Assembly (NCBI GenBank): GCA_023630585.1
Contig: CM042539.1
Coordinates: forward strand, 29,723,255-29,787,254
DNA: 64,000 nucleotides
Direction of reading: 5' to 3'
Source: Cranoglanis bouderius
Taxonomy: Eukaryota > Chordata > Actinopteri > Siluriformes > Cranoglanididae
Below are positions 1 through 12,780 of this stretch, in pieces. A program made the translations under genes and the position numbers. The notes below the pieces were generated by a model. The model was not told where the DNA came from, made no database searches, and worked only from the letters and a program-made list of their open reading frames with translations. Position 1 is the stretch's first letter; every line of letters starts with the position of its first letter.

Positions 1-238
1 AAAACTCAACAGACTGCATAGCTTTGTAATGCTTTGAAGTTCACCCCCCCACAGACTCCACCCCCCCAAGACGCCTTTTTCGGCCTAATTTTAATGTCAA
101 CTCAGGTTACCCTTAATATTCCACCCTCACTCTGCACATACACACACACAGACACACAATTTGCTCAAATCTAATCAAACAAAAGCTCATGAAGGGACAG
201 TAGCTGCACACACAACTGATTGTGGAACTTTTCCAGAC

Positions 239-241
<3 letters not shown>

Positions 242-279
<38 letters not shown>
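242..279 (+). repeat. (CA)n microsatellite
   Basis: About 19 pure CA units. ORFs across it are dipeptide artefacts. Confidence 0.97.
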
Positions 280-281
<2 letters not shown>

Positions 282-476
282 GCCTTTTGTTTTGGTTTTT
301 TTTTTAGAGCTTAGAATGTTCTCCATTTTTTCAGTACTTGGACTTGGCCACTTCCTACCTTTTTTTCCCCTTCTTTTTCAGTTCGTCTTACCTCCTACCT
401 CCTAATCAGTTGAAATATCAAATGCTCAAATACTCAAATTCTGCACACCGGTCCGTTGAAGCAATGCTGCCATCAT

Positions 477-478
<2 letters not shown>

Positions 479-537
<59 letters not shown>
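479..537 (+). repeat. (CA)n microsatellite
   Basis: About 29 CA units, pure. Confidence 0.97.
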
Positions 538-538
<1 letters not shown>

Positions 539-1264
539 CGTGGGGGTTACACTGGTTTGGGATGTGGTAAAGTGTGATGGATGCTGGCAGGCTGTGTTAC
601 GGCACCGTTATGTAGAGGGAGGAGAAATAAAAGAAGGCCCGTGGTCAGCGAATGAAATCGGAGACCGTCTGGCTTCAAAGCTGCTCTCCTTCCCTCTTTC
701 CTTCCTTCTCTCTCTCTCTGTTCCCACGTTCACCCGTGGCCTCTTTAAAGAATCATATTTTGTGCACGTTAATTCATTGAGTGATGTACGTAGGAAAAGA
801 CGAAGGGAGAACATTCTTTGCTGTACATGGCCATGTTCCTGAAACTATTTGCGGCTTAGTGACATGGCGCATTATCACGCTTGAATTGCTGTGACTTCTC
901 TCGAACTCCGGACCTGTCTGATTCATCCTGATGTTCTACTTCGGAACTGTGACTCACCGTCTGATGCGGCAGATGGTCCCACATGAATACGCTAAAGATT
1001 TGCACTTCTCACATCACACCTTTATCTCAGTGGATAATAATGCCTGGATGCTGTAGATTTCTACCTATAAGCTGCGGCTGTAATCATATCCTGCGTATAC
1101 AAGATGCCTCCTGCGAAAATCCTACAGTTGTCTGGAACGTCGTATGTCTATGGTGTCAGAAATTAACGCTTCCTATGTACTTCCATGTGGTGCAATACCA
1201 GCTTATAATAGTATGTGCAGCATCACACCATGTGACACGGTGTCTGCAACCGACTAAACTGACT

Positions 1265-1430
1265 AAACTAGTGTTGTGTCTCAGACTTCATACTTATGTA
1301 CTATTCTAGAACATGGTATTGAGCATTACTAACCAGTTTCCCCATTAAGACCTCTCACGTAGCCTTCAAACCTACCAAAAGGTCTGTTTTGAGACGCAGA
1401 TCATGATGACAATCACGACAACAGCAGCAA
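1265..1430 (+). repeat. unclassified dispersed repeat fragment
   Basis: GTTGTGTCTCAGA, CTTATGTACTATT, CACGTAGCCTTCAAACCTA and GACAATCACGACAACAGC recur in the same order at 30592-30790. Confidence 0.55.
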
Positions 1431-1699
1431 GAGATTGAAAGAAACTGGCCTTTATTGCCCATAACAAACATCATTTCAACACTCGTAGTAGTTTGTCTTG
1501 CCACCGTCACCTCTGGTTTGCGCATTAGTGGGCTAAATAATACATCTACATTCAGATTTCTGTAAAATGCTATTCAAATAAAATTGATTTGCATCTTTTT
1601 GAATTTTTTTTGTTTTTTTTTGTGTGTGATTTAATACTGATCCAAAAAAGTAACAATCCCTGTTACTTTCTTTGCTTTTGGTACTATTCCTGCCAAACT

Positions 1700-1732
1700 C
1701 ATGCAGTTGGGCATGAAAAGCCCAACTGCATG
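1700..1732. repeat. perfect 13-bp hairpin
   Basis: CATGCAGTTGGGC (1700-1712) and its exact reverse complement (1720-1732) enclose a 7-base loop. Confidence 0.85.
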
Positions 1733-2129
1733 AAATGCTGCATTCAGAGCCACTAAGGTCTCTTGTTTTGCTCATTCCACTCTTCTGACTTGAAATGATG
1801 GACTGCCTGATTTATACCACACAGTGCTGTGATGGAACGTACAGTATGAACCACTGGCATGAGTAAAATATATCAATAAATCAATAGAAATACCAATAAA
1901 TACATTAATAAAGAATTTACTATAAATTATAGCATATTTAATACAGTTGCTGACTATTGTTTCATTTTCCTTTTTATGGCTTGTGCAACAGCACAAAAGA
2001 CACACACACACATACACACACACACGAGCTCTCACACTTTCTTTCATCTTGACCCTGTTCAGGGTGTCAACACTGCAGTACAGGCAAAGAGCATGTTATG
2101 AACATAAACCCACTGAGTGATAAAAATGC

Positions 2130-2154
2130 ACACACACACACACACACACATACA

Positions 2155-2200
<46 letters not shown>

Positions 2201-2201
2201 T

Positions 2202-2275
<74 letters not shown>

Positions 2276-2276
2276 T
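2130..2276 (+). repeat. compound (CA)n-(GA)n microsatellite
   Basis: An interrupted CA tract of about 90 bp passes directly into a GA tract of about 55 bp. Confidence 0.97.
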
Positions 2277-2608
2277 AGACTCAACTGAATGATTACATGA
2301 TTGAACTGATTCAGTTGCTGGGATAAAGAGCAATCAGAAAGGATAGAGGTAAAACGAGTAAAAATGTAAGAAAGGATAAAAAAGGATGGAGTGATGATAA
2401 AGCAGTAAAAAGAAAATGTTTGGATAAAGAACTGTCAATAAAAATGAATTGAAGAAAGGGTTTTTTATATAAATTGAAGTAAATTAAAGAATAAAGAAAA
2501 AGAGAGAAAAAAATCACGGGATGGTGGAAAACAGCTAAAAGAAAGTGAAGAAAGACAGTCAAAAGAAAGAAAGGAGGAAAAAAAGAAAGATAATGAGGAA
2601 AATTCAAC

Positions 2609-2647
<39 letters not shown>

Positions 2648-2685
2648 AAAGTAAATCGTAATAAGAAAAGGTTGGCAGAAAGAAC

Positions 2686-2717
<32 letters not shown>

Positions 2718-2770
2718 AAAAGAAAGAACGAGAAAGAGTCAGTAGAAAGAAAGAAAAGCATAATGAGAAA

Positions 2771-2827
<57 letters not shown>

Positions 2828-2830
2828 CAT
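2609..2830 (+). repeat. (GAAA)n tetranucleotide cluster
   Basis: Three pure GAAA runs (about 2609-2650, 2686-2720, 2770-2826) lie in a purine-only strand that extends from about 2330 to 2890. Confidence 0.97.
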
Positions 2831-3309
2831 AATAAGAATAAGTCGGCAGAAAGAACAAAATAGAAAGAAATAAAGAAAGAAAGAAGGTTGGAATCAGAAA
2901 CAGACAGGAAGGATGAAGTGAAAGAAACAGTTGGGGGAATGGGGGGAGAAGGTAACAGGAACGGTAGAAGAGTGCACGGTTGCTGAGTTGAGATGTAGTA
3001 CACAATCTATCATTCCACTGATGTACATGTGGAGGGATCCGTATGGAGAGAAGTGAAGCTCAGTGTGCTGGAGCTGACGAAGTGACCATGAGACTTTAAT
3101 CACGGCTGTAATCATAACACTGGGTTTAGTCTTGGGGTTAGTGTGAGTTCCAGCGTCACCGAGATCAGCTTTCTCTCTTCCTGCTTTCTGCCGTAATTGA
3201 ATTTCGCTGCTACGCAATTAAAAGCGACACGCCACGATTTTTAAGAAAAAAGGAAGAAAAAAACAGACTTTGACTTTGTATCCGTTCTTTATAATGGACA
3301 CCCGATGCT

Positions 3310-3311
<2 letters not shown>

Positions 3312-3394
<83 letters not shown>
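3312..3394 (+). repeat. (TG)n microsatellite
   Basis: About 41 uninterrupted TG units, one of the longest in the window. Confidence 0.97.
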
Positions 3395-3396
<2 letters not shown>

Positions 3397-3541
3397 AAGA
3401 CCGTACATGGTGTGCCTGAGCCAAAACACATGGCATAATACGTTCTGGTATATTTCCGAATTAGGGTTAGAGTTCAGACGGGATAACTCCATTTTTCCTA
3501 ATCATTTCATTTTCTTTCAGCCATGACAGTGTCTCCTTTTG

Positions 3542-3542
<1 letters not shown>

Positions 3543-3593
<51 letters not shown>
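3543..3593 (+). repeat. (TG)n microsatellite
   Basis: About 25 TG units beside the GGTCCCCACAA repeat. Confidence 0.97.
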
Positions 3594-3595
<2 letters not shown>

Positions 3596-3599
3596 ATAA

Positions 3600-3935
3600 C
3601 AGGGATCAAAATATCCCCACAACTATAGCAATATTGAACAGTATTGTTTCATCAGGATCTCATTTGGCTGGTCCCCACAAAGCAAACAGCTTTTTCCCCC
3701 CTAAATAACTTCAGCATTTATTTAAAACAAAAAACTAAAATAGACAAAATATTTTATGATTACTGAGGTTAAAGTTGGGGTTAGATTTAGGATTTAAGTG
3801 TAGCACAGCGTTAATTAGTTGCATTAATAATTATGTCAATGGAAGGTCCCCACAAGGATAATAAAAGGTGTGTATGTGTGTTGTCTGGTCCTCATTTGGC
3901 TGGTCCTCACAAGTCAAAGTCAAACATGTTTGTGT
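3600..3935. repeat. GGTCCCCACAA dispersed repeat flanked by (TG)n
   Basis: GGCTGGTCCCCACAAAG (about 3667), GGTCCCCACAAGGATAATA (3845) and GGCTGGTCCTCACAAG (3898) form repeated modules beside (TG)n tracts. Such modules with TG tails are common in fish genomes. The class is not known to me. Confidence 0.45.
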
Positions 3936-4022
3936 GTTTGGTCATACATGGCAGAAACGGTATATGTGTATCCTTATTCCAATATCCACATATGGGCAAG
4001 ATATTCTGATACTTTCATGAGT

Positions 4023-4028
<6 letters not shown>

Positions 4029-4085
<57 letters not shown>
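4029..4085 (+). repeat. (TG)n microsatellite
   Basis: About 28 TG units. Confidence 0.97.
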
Positions 4086-4087
<2 letters not shown>

Positions 4088-4519
4088 TTTATGCAACTGT
4101 CTCGGTCATCCTTTTGCACGTCCACAATAGCCGAGAGTTCTCGCAAAAATTTCCCGCCCGGACGCTGTGTGCCATTTGCCGAGGTGTGAGAAGACGCATT
4201 CTGACCAAACCTCCATGTTCCACATTGTCTGTTATGACAAGAGACAGATTTATAGGGTGTAGAATAAAAAGTGAGGTCCTTTAAACCTCGGGCCGCTGAT
4301 GAACGAGGTGGCAAAACGCAGGAAACAGTGATCAGTGGCGCAGCTAATGCAGGCCTATGTTTACACATCACCTCGATCCATGATTTATATTAAACAGCCA
4401 GCTCACACACTCTGCTGGAGACTACACACACTTCGTATAGCAGTGCTTCCAGTGATAGCAGGCAGCCCAAAATAAAGAAAGAAATATTTATCAACCAGTG
4501 CATCCAAATGGAGTTTTTC

Positions 4520-4520
<1 letters not shown>

Positions 4521-4602
<82 letters not shown>
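4521..4602 (+). repeat. (AT)n microsatellite with short CA tail
   Basis: About 37 AT units followed by ACACAC. It is self-complementary and able to extrude a cruciform. Confidence 0.97.
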
Positions 4603-4603
<1 letters not shown>

Positions 4604-5224
4604 GTATACATGTGAGTGTGTGGTGGTCTGGGAAAACTTGTCAGATGTCCCTACGGCACACTTTCACACCTCCACTTTATGAAACCGTGAATATATTTGA
4701 CCAAAACTATGTGTAAATGTTTTATTTACTTTATAACATTGCCAAGGCTATTTTCCAGCAAAGATCATGTTGTATAGACCTCTTCAGTGTTTGTAAACGA
4801 AAAGAAGTGCAAACCTGGTTGCAAAAAAAAAAAAAAAAACAGTAGCTACAACCCATTTCTACGTAGTTATAATCTGACTGAAGAATCTATAAACAATTTT
4901 ATTTAGGAATTTTTTCTGATTGACATTAGCTACACGTCTCTTCATGCTTACAAATTTGTTGTTTGTGGGCATGTTCAAGACATAATGTTTTACGATTACA
5001 ACATCGGGGGAGTCGTGACACTGAAAGCCGAGCTGCCACCTAACCCGGTGCCATAAACTCATTTGTAAGTTGAATAAAGTTAGCTAGCTAAATGTTTCCA
5101 TTAGAAGCAGCTCCTCAATAAAAACATGACCTACTGTAGGTATCTAGCTAGTTTCTTGAGTTACATAAGTTTTAAGTACTATAAAATTGGTAATGGTAAC
5201 TAACTATCAACCTAAGCCTGTTAA

Positions 5225-5475
5225 GACACTGGAGACTCCTTCCAAAAATGCTAAATAAACATCTGCTCACAGAAAACCTCACCACATCGATAAGAACATA
5301 CATTTTGTGACTCCGTTTTTGTGGAGCATGTGCCCAAACGATAAAGTATTAGAACAAGCCTGTTAATATTAAACATGGCAGTTGGAACTACTGTCAGAGC
5401 TGCTGTTACAGAAAATAAATTAACCGACCAATCAGATTGGAGAATTCAAGAGCACTGTGGAATAATGTTAACTAA
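5225..5475. repeat. miniature-element family copy, partial
   Basis: The copy contains ACTGGAGACTCCTTCC, ACTACTGTCAGAGCTGCTG and the terminal block ACCAATCAGATTGGAGAATT. The terminal block recurs at 14785, 48558 and 56375. Confidence 0.6.
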
Positions 5476-6534
5476 CACAGTAAATAATGTTAGCTAACGC
5501 AACCATAATATAAAACATTACCTATTAATACAGTATATAACTATTTCTGATTTCCACATCATTGTATACCATCAAACCTGTATATATTGTAACGCACCTA
5601 GTTGCATCAAAGCGGAATTAATAAAAGCTCAAAGGTTCACTTGTAGTATTTATAAGAAAAGCTGCCATATTAGGACTTCGAATCATTCGTTCTTTATTTC
5701 TTGGTGCACAAGTGACTCAACAAAACGTCGCTACAGCTTCACAGCTGCATTAATGTATTTGGACCTAGCGAGAACGCATTTTGAGGGGACCAGATTCCTA
5801 AATGGGAAGGGCCAGAAATTGATGATGTCTCCATCTGTTGTTTGCCTGTGAAAAATCAGATGAACCAAACCACAGCAGCGGAATCATATGGCGCGGTGTC
5901 ATGGCGTAAACAGAGACAGTTGGTGGGCCGTGGCCTAGGATTTCTCATCAGCTTGAGTTTGTTGGGTTCTAAAATGAAATGCTGGCCATGATACTTCACT
6001 AGTTTGAGTTTACAACCACAGTTTTGTCCGTAGCTCTTTTTACCAGAGCCCAAAATAATGGAATTTATGAATTGAAGTTATTTGTGATGTCGCACTCCAC
6101 AGTAGTGGTTAATGGGTCATATGAAAACAGACACTCAGGGCTTTAAGAATTTGCAGTTTTTCATAAAGATTTATTTTTTTTACCTAGCCTATTAGGTTTA
6201 AATTTTATAATTTTATTGTGGCAGTTGTACACTGTGTTTTCCTATCAAAAAAGCTTTAGTTGTGCTACACCAGTGTTATTGTGGAGAGGTGGGAATTGTT
6301 TGCCCAGCAGAGGGCTCACACCCCTCCCCTTTCCCATCGCCCTGCTCACCAGCAGGTAAACACACAAGTCACGATACTCTATACACAGAAACCCAACAGC
6401 GTCCTGAATAATCTTAAAACAGACTTGACGGAATGGAACGCCAGTGTACTGTGAGAAAGGGTTAAACGGTTTGTCTAATGATCGAAAATATGAATGCGAA
6501 TTCAAATACAATCATTGATTTAAAGGTTAAAAAC

Positions 6535-7085
6535 AAGGTGTTGATTACTTTTCTATAACAGAATCTCGGACAGTCGTTCTGGCTGCAATGTTTACAGTAA
6601 ATTACTGTGCTCGTTTTTATAGTAACGATACATGTAGCTTATAAGAATCTGATTACATGTTTCTGTTTTAACATATTTAAGAAAAACATATACTCGTTGA
6701 TATGTTGGCATTTTCTTGAGGAGATGTTTATTTAATATTTATGGAAGGAGTCTCCAGTGTTAGTGCTTTGAAATAGTCGGAACGTTTTCCAACATGGGAA
6801 GGACTTCAGGACGGAGGACTGTGAGATTTCCCATTTGTTGCATTGTTTTTTTTCCCCCATCTTATTAACTTCTTATGTGAGTGGGGCAAGGGAAGAGGCT
6901 GGTAAGGGAAACGACTGTTTATAGCTGCTATAAGTAAGTTATAACAGGAACTTGTTTCCTGGACGTTCCATACCATTATATGCAGCTACAAACGTATAAA
7001 ACTACAACGTAAAGTTGCTGTGGTGTAAGAGGAATAAAACACTTCGTGATGTGCTGTTATAAGAAAATAACCAACTTCAAGGTCT
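6535..7085. mobile_element. miniature DNA-element family (GGAGACTCCTTCC family), near full copy
   Basis: The segment holds TTTTCTATAACAGAATCTC at one side, GGAAGGAGTCTCCAGTG in the middle, CGACTGTTTATAGCTGC, and CGTGATGTGCTGTTATAAG at the other side. These motifs recur in the same order or fully inverted at other places in this window. It is non-coding. The family is likely a non-autonomous DNA transposon. Confidence 0.6.
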
Positions 7086-7298
7086 ACTTCCTGTCAGGCC
7101 GTGTCACGTCGTTGATCATTTTCCTGGAACCGCACACCATGTCGTGTATTATTTCTTATACACTCTATGAGTTTTTTTTTTTTTTTTATGGTCTAATCAG
7201 CTACATACACACTCCTCATTAGCCAAAGCTCATCCCAGGTGGATGACTGACAGTCTCACACCGCCCCCTATTACTCTGCCTGAATGAAGCCTATTTAG

Positions 7299-7301
<3 letters not shown>

Positions 7302-7334
<33 letters not shown>
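7302..7334 (+). repeat. (TG)n microsatellite
   Basis: About 16 TG units. Confidence 0.95.
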
Positions 7335-7335
<1 letters not shown>

Positions 7336-7740
7336 ATTTGTGCAGCAGATTTGACCTCTTGTTCTCCTGCCTTCATGTTAGAATAAAAGGGACATTTTTT
7401 TCTCAGTCTGCATATTTTTCATATTTTTGTTTGAACAGACAAATTAGTTTACTTTTTTCTTTCATAACCGCTACTATTTCTAGAATGCCCTTAGACCTTC
7501 TACTGATTATGCATTTGTGTGGATCTATATCTACACTGTTCACCTGAAATGCTTCCTGGAAGATACAAAGAATATAATGTCCGACTTTGTTTTGTTTTTT
7601 GGTTCTTTTTGTTTTGTTTTGTTCCAATTTTATCAAATTACATTATACCAGTGCTAAGAACTATTATTTATTGTTCTGTACCTAGTATAACTTCTTTACC
7701 TACTGTACCTTCTTTACACAGTATACGGAAAAACGTCCAA

Positions 7741-7990
7741 TAACGGCACATCCCGTGTGTTTTATTCCTCACAGCAGTTGTTTGTTGTTTGTGTACATTG
7801 TTATGTTTAATGTTGTGGAACATCTGCACCCCAAGAACGCCCCCAAACCCACCCACCCCCAACTCCTGAAGACTCAACTCCTGAAGTTACAGCTTTATTT
7901 CTGACGTTTACAAAATCGATGGAACTGGAGACTCCTTCCAAAAAATGCTCCTCACAGAAACAGGTCACCATATCAATGATTAGAGCTATT
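7741..7990. repeat. miniature-element family copy, partial
   Basis: The segment has GTGTTTTATTCCTCACAGC and AACTGGAGACTCCTTCC followed by CTCACAGAAACAGGTCACC, in the family order. Confidence 0.5.
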
Positions 7991-7992
7991 AA

Positions 7993-8016
7993 AAATAATA
8001 ATAATAATAATAATAA
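7993..8016 (+). repeat. (AAT)n microsatellite
   Basis: About 8 AAT units. Confidence 0.9.
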
Positions 8017-8151
8017 CAAACCAAAAAGTCTTTTTAATTATTTCCTTGTCAATCATTGTTACAATGCTTGTCACTGAATTGACCAGCATCTGTTAATCTA
8101 ATGACAGTATCATCCCTCAGGCTGTCTTTGTGTAGATGTGTACGTGTGTGT

Positions 8152-8152
<1 letters not shown>

Positions 8153-8208
<56 letters not shown>
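8153..8208 (+). repeat. (AG)n microsatellite
   Basis: About 27 AG units. Confidence 0.97.
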
Positions 8209-8212
<4 letters not shown>

Positions 8213-8629
8213 CGGATGCTCACTCATTCCTTTTCTCCACCGACAGTCCAATCTAGATAATGAGAAGATCTTTATTGGCTTCAGTTAAACCCAGCTGATA
8301 AATCAGTTCATCAGAATCGCAAAAGCTATTTAAAAGAAAATAACGCATACACGATCATGAATGTTTGGGATTGGTATAGATATCATTTTCCATTTGTACC
8401 TCTCTTTTGCACTCCAGTGATGCTATTTATCAGGCGTTCAGTGTCAAAACGAATGTTAAAAAAAATAAAACCATCCCTGCTACCTTCTTTTCCATTTTCT
8501 TTCTTAATTTCTCCCTCTCTCTATATACAAAAAAGACCAGATGGACAGATGACTCTGTTTTTAGAGGGTGAGAAGTCCCAAGAGGAAAATATTTCCGTCT
8601 CCTAGATCCTCTGCTGGTGACTGGTGCAT

Positions 8630-8745
8630 CTCTCTCTTTCTCTTTCTCTTTCTCTCTCTTTCTATCTCTCTCTCTAGCTCTCTCTATTACCCCTCTGATT
8701 TTTTTTTGTTTCTTTCTCCCTCTTTCCCTCTTTCCCCCTTCCGCT
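8630..8745 (+). repeat. imperfect CT-rich polypyrimidine tract
   Basis: A mixture of CTCT and CTTT words, almost purely pyrimidine. Confidence 0.9.
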
Positions 8746-9111
8746 CTCCGTGCCGGAACAGATGGAGCGTATTTCATGTTCCCTCTCAGCCTTGAGGAAG
8801 CGTTACAGTAAAGCCGATGTGCCGTGCTCACGGACAGGGCTCATCTGTCAAAGGCACCTTGTTCGAATTTTCAGGCCTTCAGCTGTGTTTTGGAAGCCAT
8901 GTGAGGCAGAAAAAGGGTTCCAGTAAACACTCGGCACACTTCTCCTGCCTCGCAGCACACACACATACACATACATGATGGAGCCAGAAAACACCTGGAA
9001 GTTCAGAAACAACTGCTACTCGCCCTTCCTGCATATCTCTACAAGCCATCTTAAAGTCTATCGAAACTCTTTTCATGCTGGGTTGAGGAGAATTCACGGA
9101 GCGCAAGCAAG

Positions 9112-9113
<2 letters not shown>

Positions 9114-9170
<57 letters not shown>
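9114..9170 (+). repeat. (CA)n microsatellite
   Basis: About 28 CA units. Confidence 0.97.
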
Positions 9171-9174
<4 letters not shown>

Positions 9175-10176
9175 TTTGTCTTACCGTTCTTGTGAAGACC
9201 TTCACATGCACACTTTCTTTATTTGGAGAAAGCTCCCTTCATGCTTCAAAAAAGTGCCTCATCATTCACCTCCATGACAGATTGGTCCGAAATTCAATCA
9301 ATCCGTCATTGCCTCCACCCCCCTGATCTGTCCTGCGAAATCGTAATAAAATAAATGCATCCAAAATGTATGAACTGGAGCAACTCATAACATCCAAAGC
9401 TGTGGGTGGATAGATCCATATCTGCAATGAATGTTCTGTTTGTGACTGGAGTAAAAAAAAATTATAATAACAATAATCTTTTTCTTTTTTTAAAATGTGT
9501 GTGCATGTGTTTTAGGATCGACCACGGGCCTGTAATGTATGATTACATTATAAATCATATACGTATCGTACATATTTCATATGGCGTTGAAAGGGAACTG
9601 AAAACAGCTCGGTCCTCGAGGGAAAGGTGTGTGTATCTGAGTCGAGAGAGTGTTTGGCTTTGTTCGGATTTTAATGTACGGCCGTTCCAGTGCGCATGGA
9701 AGAAAGCGTTTCCAAACAACTCTCTCGGCTCTTACCGAATTTCATGCTTAGGCTTTTTTTTTTTAGGTTTAATGCATCACTCAAAGAGGACTTATAGACC
9801 AGATGAGGCAGCTTCGAAATATGTTATGCAAACTGCACAACCATGTGGTTTCAGTTTGAGATCTGCAAGAGATTTGGTGTTTGGATTTTCCTTTTTTTTT
9901 TTTTTTCATGTAACGTTTTCCCAGAAAACTTGGATGGACACATGTACGTTTATGTTTATTATAAGTGTAGCGTCACATATATTTATATTTTACTACTGAG
10001 CTAGCATGGTATTAGCTCGTACTGTAGATTTCATTCATTTGGAAATTTTGAATACGTGTCTAAAGGAAGCAAAATGGAATCGAATTCGCAATTAACGGTG
10101 CAGAAGAAGTCATCAAACATCTGTAATGTTCGATAATTATCTTCGTTCTGTGGAGGCCTGAGCATTGCTAGCCGCA

Positions 10177-10179
<3 letters not shown>

Positions 10180-10221
<42 letters not shown>
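10180..10221 (+). repeat. (CA)n microsatellite
   Basis: About 20 CA units. Confidence 0.97.
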
Positions 10222-10224
<3 letters not shown>

Positions 10225-10239
10225 GCTCTGTCTGTTTTG

Positions 10240-10760
10240 CATTAGGACAGTTACCTTACTCTCTGTTTGGACAGGAAGTGCCCCTTTCAGACATGGCAGT
10301 GGCAGACAGGCGTCTTCTGTAATTGCTCACCATACTTCAGCGGCCTTATTGGATTTCACGGCCCACCGTGGACCTCGCTAATCAACGTCAGGACCTTAGC
10401 CCATCGTATTTCGTCCACTTCGCCCAAAGATTCAGAGACTAAACAGAGGTGCAAGGACACCAGGAACCGTATTCCCACAAACAACGGCTCTTGACATGGC
10501 CCAGGCATGACCTTCGTGCATGTGTGGATCTGTATGTACATGCCAGAGAGAGAGAAAAGTAAAGGAGTCAGGGTTCGGCCCTGCTGGGAGTCGCTGTAAT
10601 CGCATTAACCCCCAACCTTGGCCAAAACAGCACCTCATTTGTCTGCCCAGTGCCTCGTCCTGCTGATTGACACCCTCATCTCTTCTCATCTTTCACCCCT
10701 GTGGCTTTGTAGACCTCGGAGAGCATCCAAGGTCGAGACATTTGTGATCACACACGAGTT
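10240..10760. promoter_or_regulatory. candidate conserved noncoding block with PBX/MEIS-like site
   Basis: GC content is higher than in the flanks and there are no recognised repeats. TGATTGACA at 10664-10672 resembles a PBX/MEIS target. Short ORFs here have no recognisable protein similarity. Confidence 0.22.
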
Positions 10761-12780
10761 CTTTGATGTAACTGTTGCATATACATTCAAACCTCCATTC
10801 TAATCGTCTATCATGTGGAAGAAGAATTCAAAGGGCCCATTTTTGTACCTCTCCCTTATTCTTATGGGCACCAAAGGTCTATCTAGAAAATAAAGATAAT
10901 AGATAATAAAAAATAGTTGCAGAGACTTTTGGGAAAACCATTTAAAATTTTATGCTGACTCATTCTGAACTAGTCTCATGATTGTCCAGTTACATGCTCT
11001 GTAGAATGTACAGTATATATCCCATCCCCAGGGGTCAACATTTTCCTTTTCCAGACATCCCTTTGTTGGAAAATGGTTGGAGATTATCCATTTCAAAGAA
11101 GCTAGAATTTGTGCAAGTTGGAGTGTTTTACAAACTGTTTAATGCCAGAATGTCGTTACCTCATACTGATTTCTCTTTGGTAAAGTCAACAGGCTTGGGT
11201 GAAGGCATTGTGGGAAAAAGGTCCCCATTAAACACTTCGCTGTTCTCCATATTTAGCGAGTTCGCTAAGCCACTGTCAAGTTTGTTTAGATTTGGTGGGG
11301 GTGTTCTCAAAATCTCAAACACCATTGACCATTGTAAATCAGTCAAGCACTTCAACACACCATCATTCTTCCTGTTTCAGAAGGAAATACGTCAACATAA
11401 GGATTCTGAAAAAGTCGTCTGTCATCCAGTTAATCCACCTAGTAAAAATTGTACTATTGTCAGCCAGATTCCACTGTGTAGTTCAACAGGTAGCAAGAAT
11501 CGCAAGCAGTGCTGTAGTTACAGCATTAAAGAGAATCACATGACCATTAAGTTCATTCTGTTTAAACAATACACATCAAATTGAATTTTTGTTTTGTTTT
11601 GCAAAAGTCAGTAGGAGGACGGGTTTATTGGTTGATGGACCTATCAGCTGGAAAAAAACCCCCACAAAATCTGCATGTTCCTGGTGCCCATGTTACTGAT
11701 TTTTTTCACCACTGCAGAAAGAACCATAGAATACTACCACCATTATTTCCTTGTGCTGTACAGTATATATAACAGTTTTGTTATGTATGCGTAGGTTTGC
11801 CCTGTTTTGAAACCACTCCCTGGTTTTTGAATCCAATGACAACAATGACTAAACAAAAGCACATCAACCAAAAGACTTAATCCAAGGCAAAGACTATAGC
11901 ATTGTATAGCAATTTTTTTTTTTCAATTCAAGCTGCTTAGTGATCCCAGTGTGCAGATAGAGGACATAAAAGTACAATGCACTAGCACAGTTAGGCCAGT
12001 TCAAATGCAGGACAGTGGGAAGCGGGCCTCACCAGATGGAGCAGGTTCTGGCATCCCTGCATTTTTGGACCCTCCGCCTGCTATTAGATGCCAGCACGCT
12101 TGGGAACCTGGCACAGACGAGCCGTTATTTCAAGGGTGCGCCACTTTGAGAACCCAAATCAGATGGACCTGGTCACATGGCTCAGATTAAGTCGTTTTGT
12201 TTCAGAAAAAGTAAGAAGGAGGGCCAACAAACAGCAACACCTCACCAACTGTTCCAGTTCCTAATGAGACCAGTAGATTCAGATCACTGTTATCCCTCAG
12301 GCACCAACTTGTTTTACCAGATTATTGGTATTCCATATATTCTTTTGCATCTATACAAACATCTACCTTTTGGTACACCTTATAAGTGTACAATCACAGA
12401 CTATAGCTCATCTTTTCCCATTTTTAACCATAAGATGATGTTGGCTCGGTAACACTGAGATGGTTAAAACCCCACAGCAATATTCACTTGGCACTCAGAG
12501 CATCACTATACAAGCTATCTTGCCCCTATCATGCTGAGAATGGCCCACTACACCAATAACATCTGGTCAGTTATGGTCTTACAGTGGTACCTTTTCCATT
12601 CAGTGTATATGGGTTTTCCACACATCAATTTTATAGTCATCTATCTAAGCAGTTCCTAACCATCAGTCTGTGGGTTGTTTAGTGCTTGGCTGAAAGGTTT
12701 GTAAGGCTTGAGAAATTTGTTAAAAAGCTTGAGAAACCCTGGGCCAAAGCTATAATTTAATTTTCAGTAACCACTGAATG
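10761..12780. other. no gene recognised; contains a 200-codon ORF
   Basis: The plus-strand ORF 10982-11584 encodes 200 residues that I do not recognise. Upstream there is no clear promoter and the codon use is ordinary for AT-rich spacer. It may be chance or part of an old mobile element. The more GC-rich segment 11990-12180 is also unassigned. Confidence 0.55.

Larger units (their letters stand above)
538..2129. other. no gene seen
   Basis: This is spacer with a dispersed-repeat fragment (1265-1430) and the small hairpin at 1700. Short ORFs at 456-842 and 983-1309 have no recognisable similarity, and the first starts inside a CA repeat. Confidence 0.7.
4603..7301. other. no gene seen
   Basis: This is AT-rich spacer carrying two miniature-element copies (5225-5475, 6535-7085). 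The remainder is unassigned. Confidence 0.7.
8209..10239. other. no gene seen
   Basis: The region holds microsatellites and unassigned sequence. A 197-codon plus-strand ORF (9406-9999) is rich in low-complexity runs and resembles no protein I know. Confidence 0.65.

Noticed and set aside
9406..9999. 197-codon plus-strand ORF
   Set aside because: It runs through homopolymer tracts (YNNNN, FFFFF) and shows no domain or known family. There is no splice or promoter context to support it.
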